A stretch of 6,741 bases of DNA from Rhodobiaceae bacterium (lineage in GTDB: Bacteria; Pseudomonadota; Alphaproteobacteria; Micropepsales; Micropepsaceae), in contig VFKO01000267.1 of the NCBI GenBank assembly GCA_009885515.1, positions 1-6,741 of the forward strand, read 5' to 3'. Of the stretch, positions 5,925 to 6,741 are shown piece after piece. The translations under genes and the position numbers were made by a program. Every line of letters begins with the position of its first letter. Positions within the stretch are counted from its first letter, which is position 1. The notes beneath the pieces are model-generated. The model worked only from the letters and a program-made list of their open reading frames with translations. It was not told the origin of the DNA and made no database searches.

Positions 5925-6299
5925 ATGACCACACTTTCAAAACTCGCCCAGATCGCGCTCTCGACCCGCGATTTGCCCAAAGCCATCGAATTCTACCGCG
6001 ATGCGCTCGGCCTGAAACTCATGTTCGAAGTCTCAGGCATGGCCTTCTTCGACATGGACGGCACCAGATTGATGATCGGCGCTGCGCAGTACAAAGGCCC
6101 ACTGCAGAACAACACCTATCTCTATTTCGACGCCAGTGACTGGGCCAAAACAGAAGCAGCCCTCGCCGCCCGCGGAATCAAATTTGACGGCGAAGCGGAA
6201 GTGATTCAACGCGCCGAAGGCAAAGAACACGCGCTGCGCTTCTTCAAAGACCCCGACGGCAACGCCCTCGCCATCATTGGTTGGCGCCCTGCGAAGTAG
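5925..6299 (+). CDS. Small VOC/glyoxalase-fold protein
   Basis: The 124-residue protein fits one VOC module pair (beta-alpha-beta-beta-beta twice). The opening LAQIALSTRDLPKAIEFYRD (7-26) is the typical first motif, and FFKDPDGNALAI (106-117) the typical last one. Family members include glyoxalase I, extradiol dioxygenases and antibiotic-binding proteins. The usual metal ligands seem absent: Q9 stands where the first His is common, and A116 where the glutamate of DPDGNxxE is common. NTYLYF (63-68) has no His in the middle strand. A binding rather than metal-enzyme role is therefore possible, but its substrate is unknown. The ATG at 5925 is preceded by AGGGA (5911-5915) at 9 nt. It lies 77 bp after the SPFH stop on the same strand, so it may be co-transcribed. 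Confidence 0.85.
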   Translation: MTTLSKLAQIALSTRDLPKAIEFYRDALGLKLMFEVSGMAFFDMDGTRLMIGAAQYKGPLQNNTYLYFDASDWAKTEAALAARGIKFDGEAEVIQRAEGKEHALRFFKDPDGNALAIIGWRPAK

Positions 6300-6307
6300 T
6301 ATATTTT

Positions 6308-6338
6308 ACCGCGAAGGCGCGAAGGACGCGGTGATTTT
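6308..6338 (+). terminator. Possible weak terminator / CGCGAAGG repeat element after the VOC gene
   Basis: ACCGCG (6308-6313) and CGCGGT (6327-6332) can pair across a 13-nt loop, and TTTT follows at 6335-6338. This could end VOC transcription before the convergent glutathione reductase gene. The stem is only 6 bp, the T-run is short, and a competing CGCG-AAGG-CGCG hairpin sits inside. The stretch is built from CGCGAAGG-like units (6310-6317, 6318-6325, then CGCGG), a pattern that resembles intergenic repeat elements seen in many bacterial genomes. Confidence 0.35.
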
Positions 6339-6347
6339 GTCTACGGC

Positions 6348-6741
6348 CTAAGCCTTCGTCTTCAGCAGCACCAACTCCTCCGACGCCGACGGGTGCAGCG
6401 CCACTGTCGCATCGAAGTCGCGCTTCGTCGCCCGCATCTTCACCGCAATCGCCACGCACTGGATCATCTCGGCCGCAGCCTCGCCCATCACATGGCACCC
6501 CAGCACCCGCTCCGACACGCTGTCCACCACCAGCTTCATAAAAATCAGCGTGTCACGACCTGACATCGTCGCCCGCATCGGCCGGAACGCCGTTTTGTAA
6601 ATGTCGACCTTGTTGAACGCCGCCCGCGCCGTCTCCTCACTCAAGCCAACAACCCCAATCTCCGGCGTCCCGAACACCGCCGTCGGAATGTCCGCATGAT
6701 CCACGGCCGTTGGCGCATTGTTAAACACAGTCTCAGCGAAC
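6348..6741 (-). CDS. gor: Glutathione-disulfide reductase, C-terminal part
   Basis: About 130 C-terminal residues are visible; the gene begins beyond the window end and stops at TAG (6348-6350). The enzyme reduces glutathione disulfide with NADPH in the cytoplasm using FAD and a redox disulfide, which would lie outside the window. What is seen is the dimerisation domain: FAETVFNNAPTAVDH at the edge, then PTAVFGTPEIGVVGLSEETA, RVLGCHVMGEAAAEMIQ, and HPSASEE near the end. HPSASEE fits the conserved HPxxxEE motif, whose His serves the partner subunit's active site. These motifs fit glutathione reductase better than lipoamide dehydrogenase or mercuric reductase. Without the N-terminal part, a related disulfide reductase such as trypanothione-type cannot be fully excluded. 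The gene converges with the VOC gene across a 48-bp gap. Confidence 0.88.
   Translation of the reverse strand, partial: FAETVFNNAPTAVDHADIPTAVFGTPEIGVVGLSEETARAAFNKVDIYKTAFRPMRATMSGRDTLIFMKLVVDSVSERVLGCHVMGEAAAEMIQCVAIAVKMRATKRDFDATVALHPSASEELVLLKTKA

Noticed and set aside
6348..6741. Glutathione reductase as a dedicated part of the tyrosine pathway through MaiA
   Set aside because: MaiA uses glutathione without consuming it, and gor lies on the far side of two unrelated genes in a separate transcription unit, so proximity alone is not good evidence.

Overview
The window looks like chromosomal DNA of a free-living Gram-negative bacterium, most likely an alphaproteobacterium. This is inferred from protein style (acyltransferase, MarR and SPFH sequences), the C-rich third codon positions, moderately high GC by eye, and the tight gene packing. 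I saw no insertion sequence, phage gene, CRISPR array, tRNA or rRNA.

Layout. (1) Positions 1-531 (+) hold the 3' end of a lysophospholipid (1-acyl-glycerol-3-phosphate type) acyltransferase. (2) Positions 4755 down to 493 (-) hold a five-gene operon for the homogentisate branch of tyrosine/phenylalanine breakdown, in transcription order hpd, hmgA, fahA, maiA and a MarR-family regulator. Every junction overlaps (ATGA, ATGA, 14 bp, 11 bp). The last gene also overlaps the convergent acyltransferase by 39 bp. (3) Positions 4756-4929 form a divergent control region. (4) Positions 4930-5847 (+) encode a membrane-anchored SPFH/Band-7 protein, and 5925-6299 (+) a small VOC/glyoxalase-fold protein, with a strong hairpin between them. 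(5) Positions 6741-6348 (-) hold the 3' end of a glutathione reductase gene, converging on the VOC gene.

How the genes work together. Hpd converts 4-hydroxyphenylpyruvate to homogentisate, HmgA opens the ring to maleylacetoacetate, MaiA isomerises it to fumarylacetoacetate, and FahA splits that to fumarate and acetoacetate. All four steps are therefore in one transcript; the aminotransferase that makes 4-hydroxyphenylpyruvate is not in the window. Upstream of hpd is a near-consensus promoter (TTGATA, 17 bp, TATATT). Its spacer and -10 box are covered by a 20-bp imperfect palindrome, ATAGTTTCACTTGCAACTAT, a good candidate operator for the MarR protein at the end of the same operon. That would make a closed regulatory loop. 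A second inverted repeat (12-bp arms) covers the hpd ribosome-binding site and start codon.

The enzymes are known families. The parts most worth testing are the promoter/operator architecture, the start-codon inverted repeat, the short 376-residue HmgA, and the VOC protein that lacks the usual metal ligands. I did not find convincing evidence of a wholly new system.
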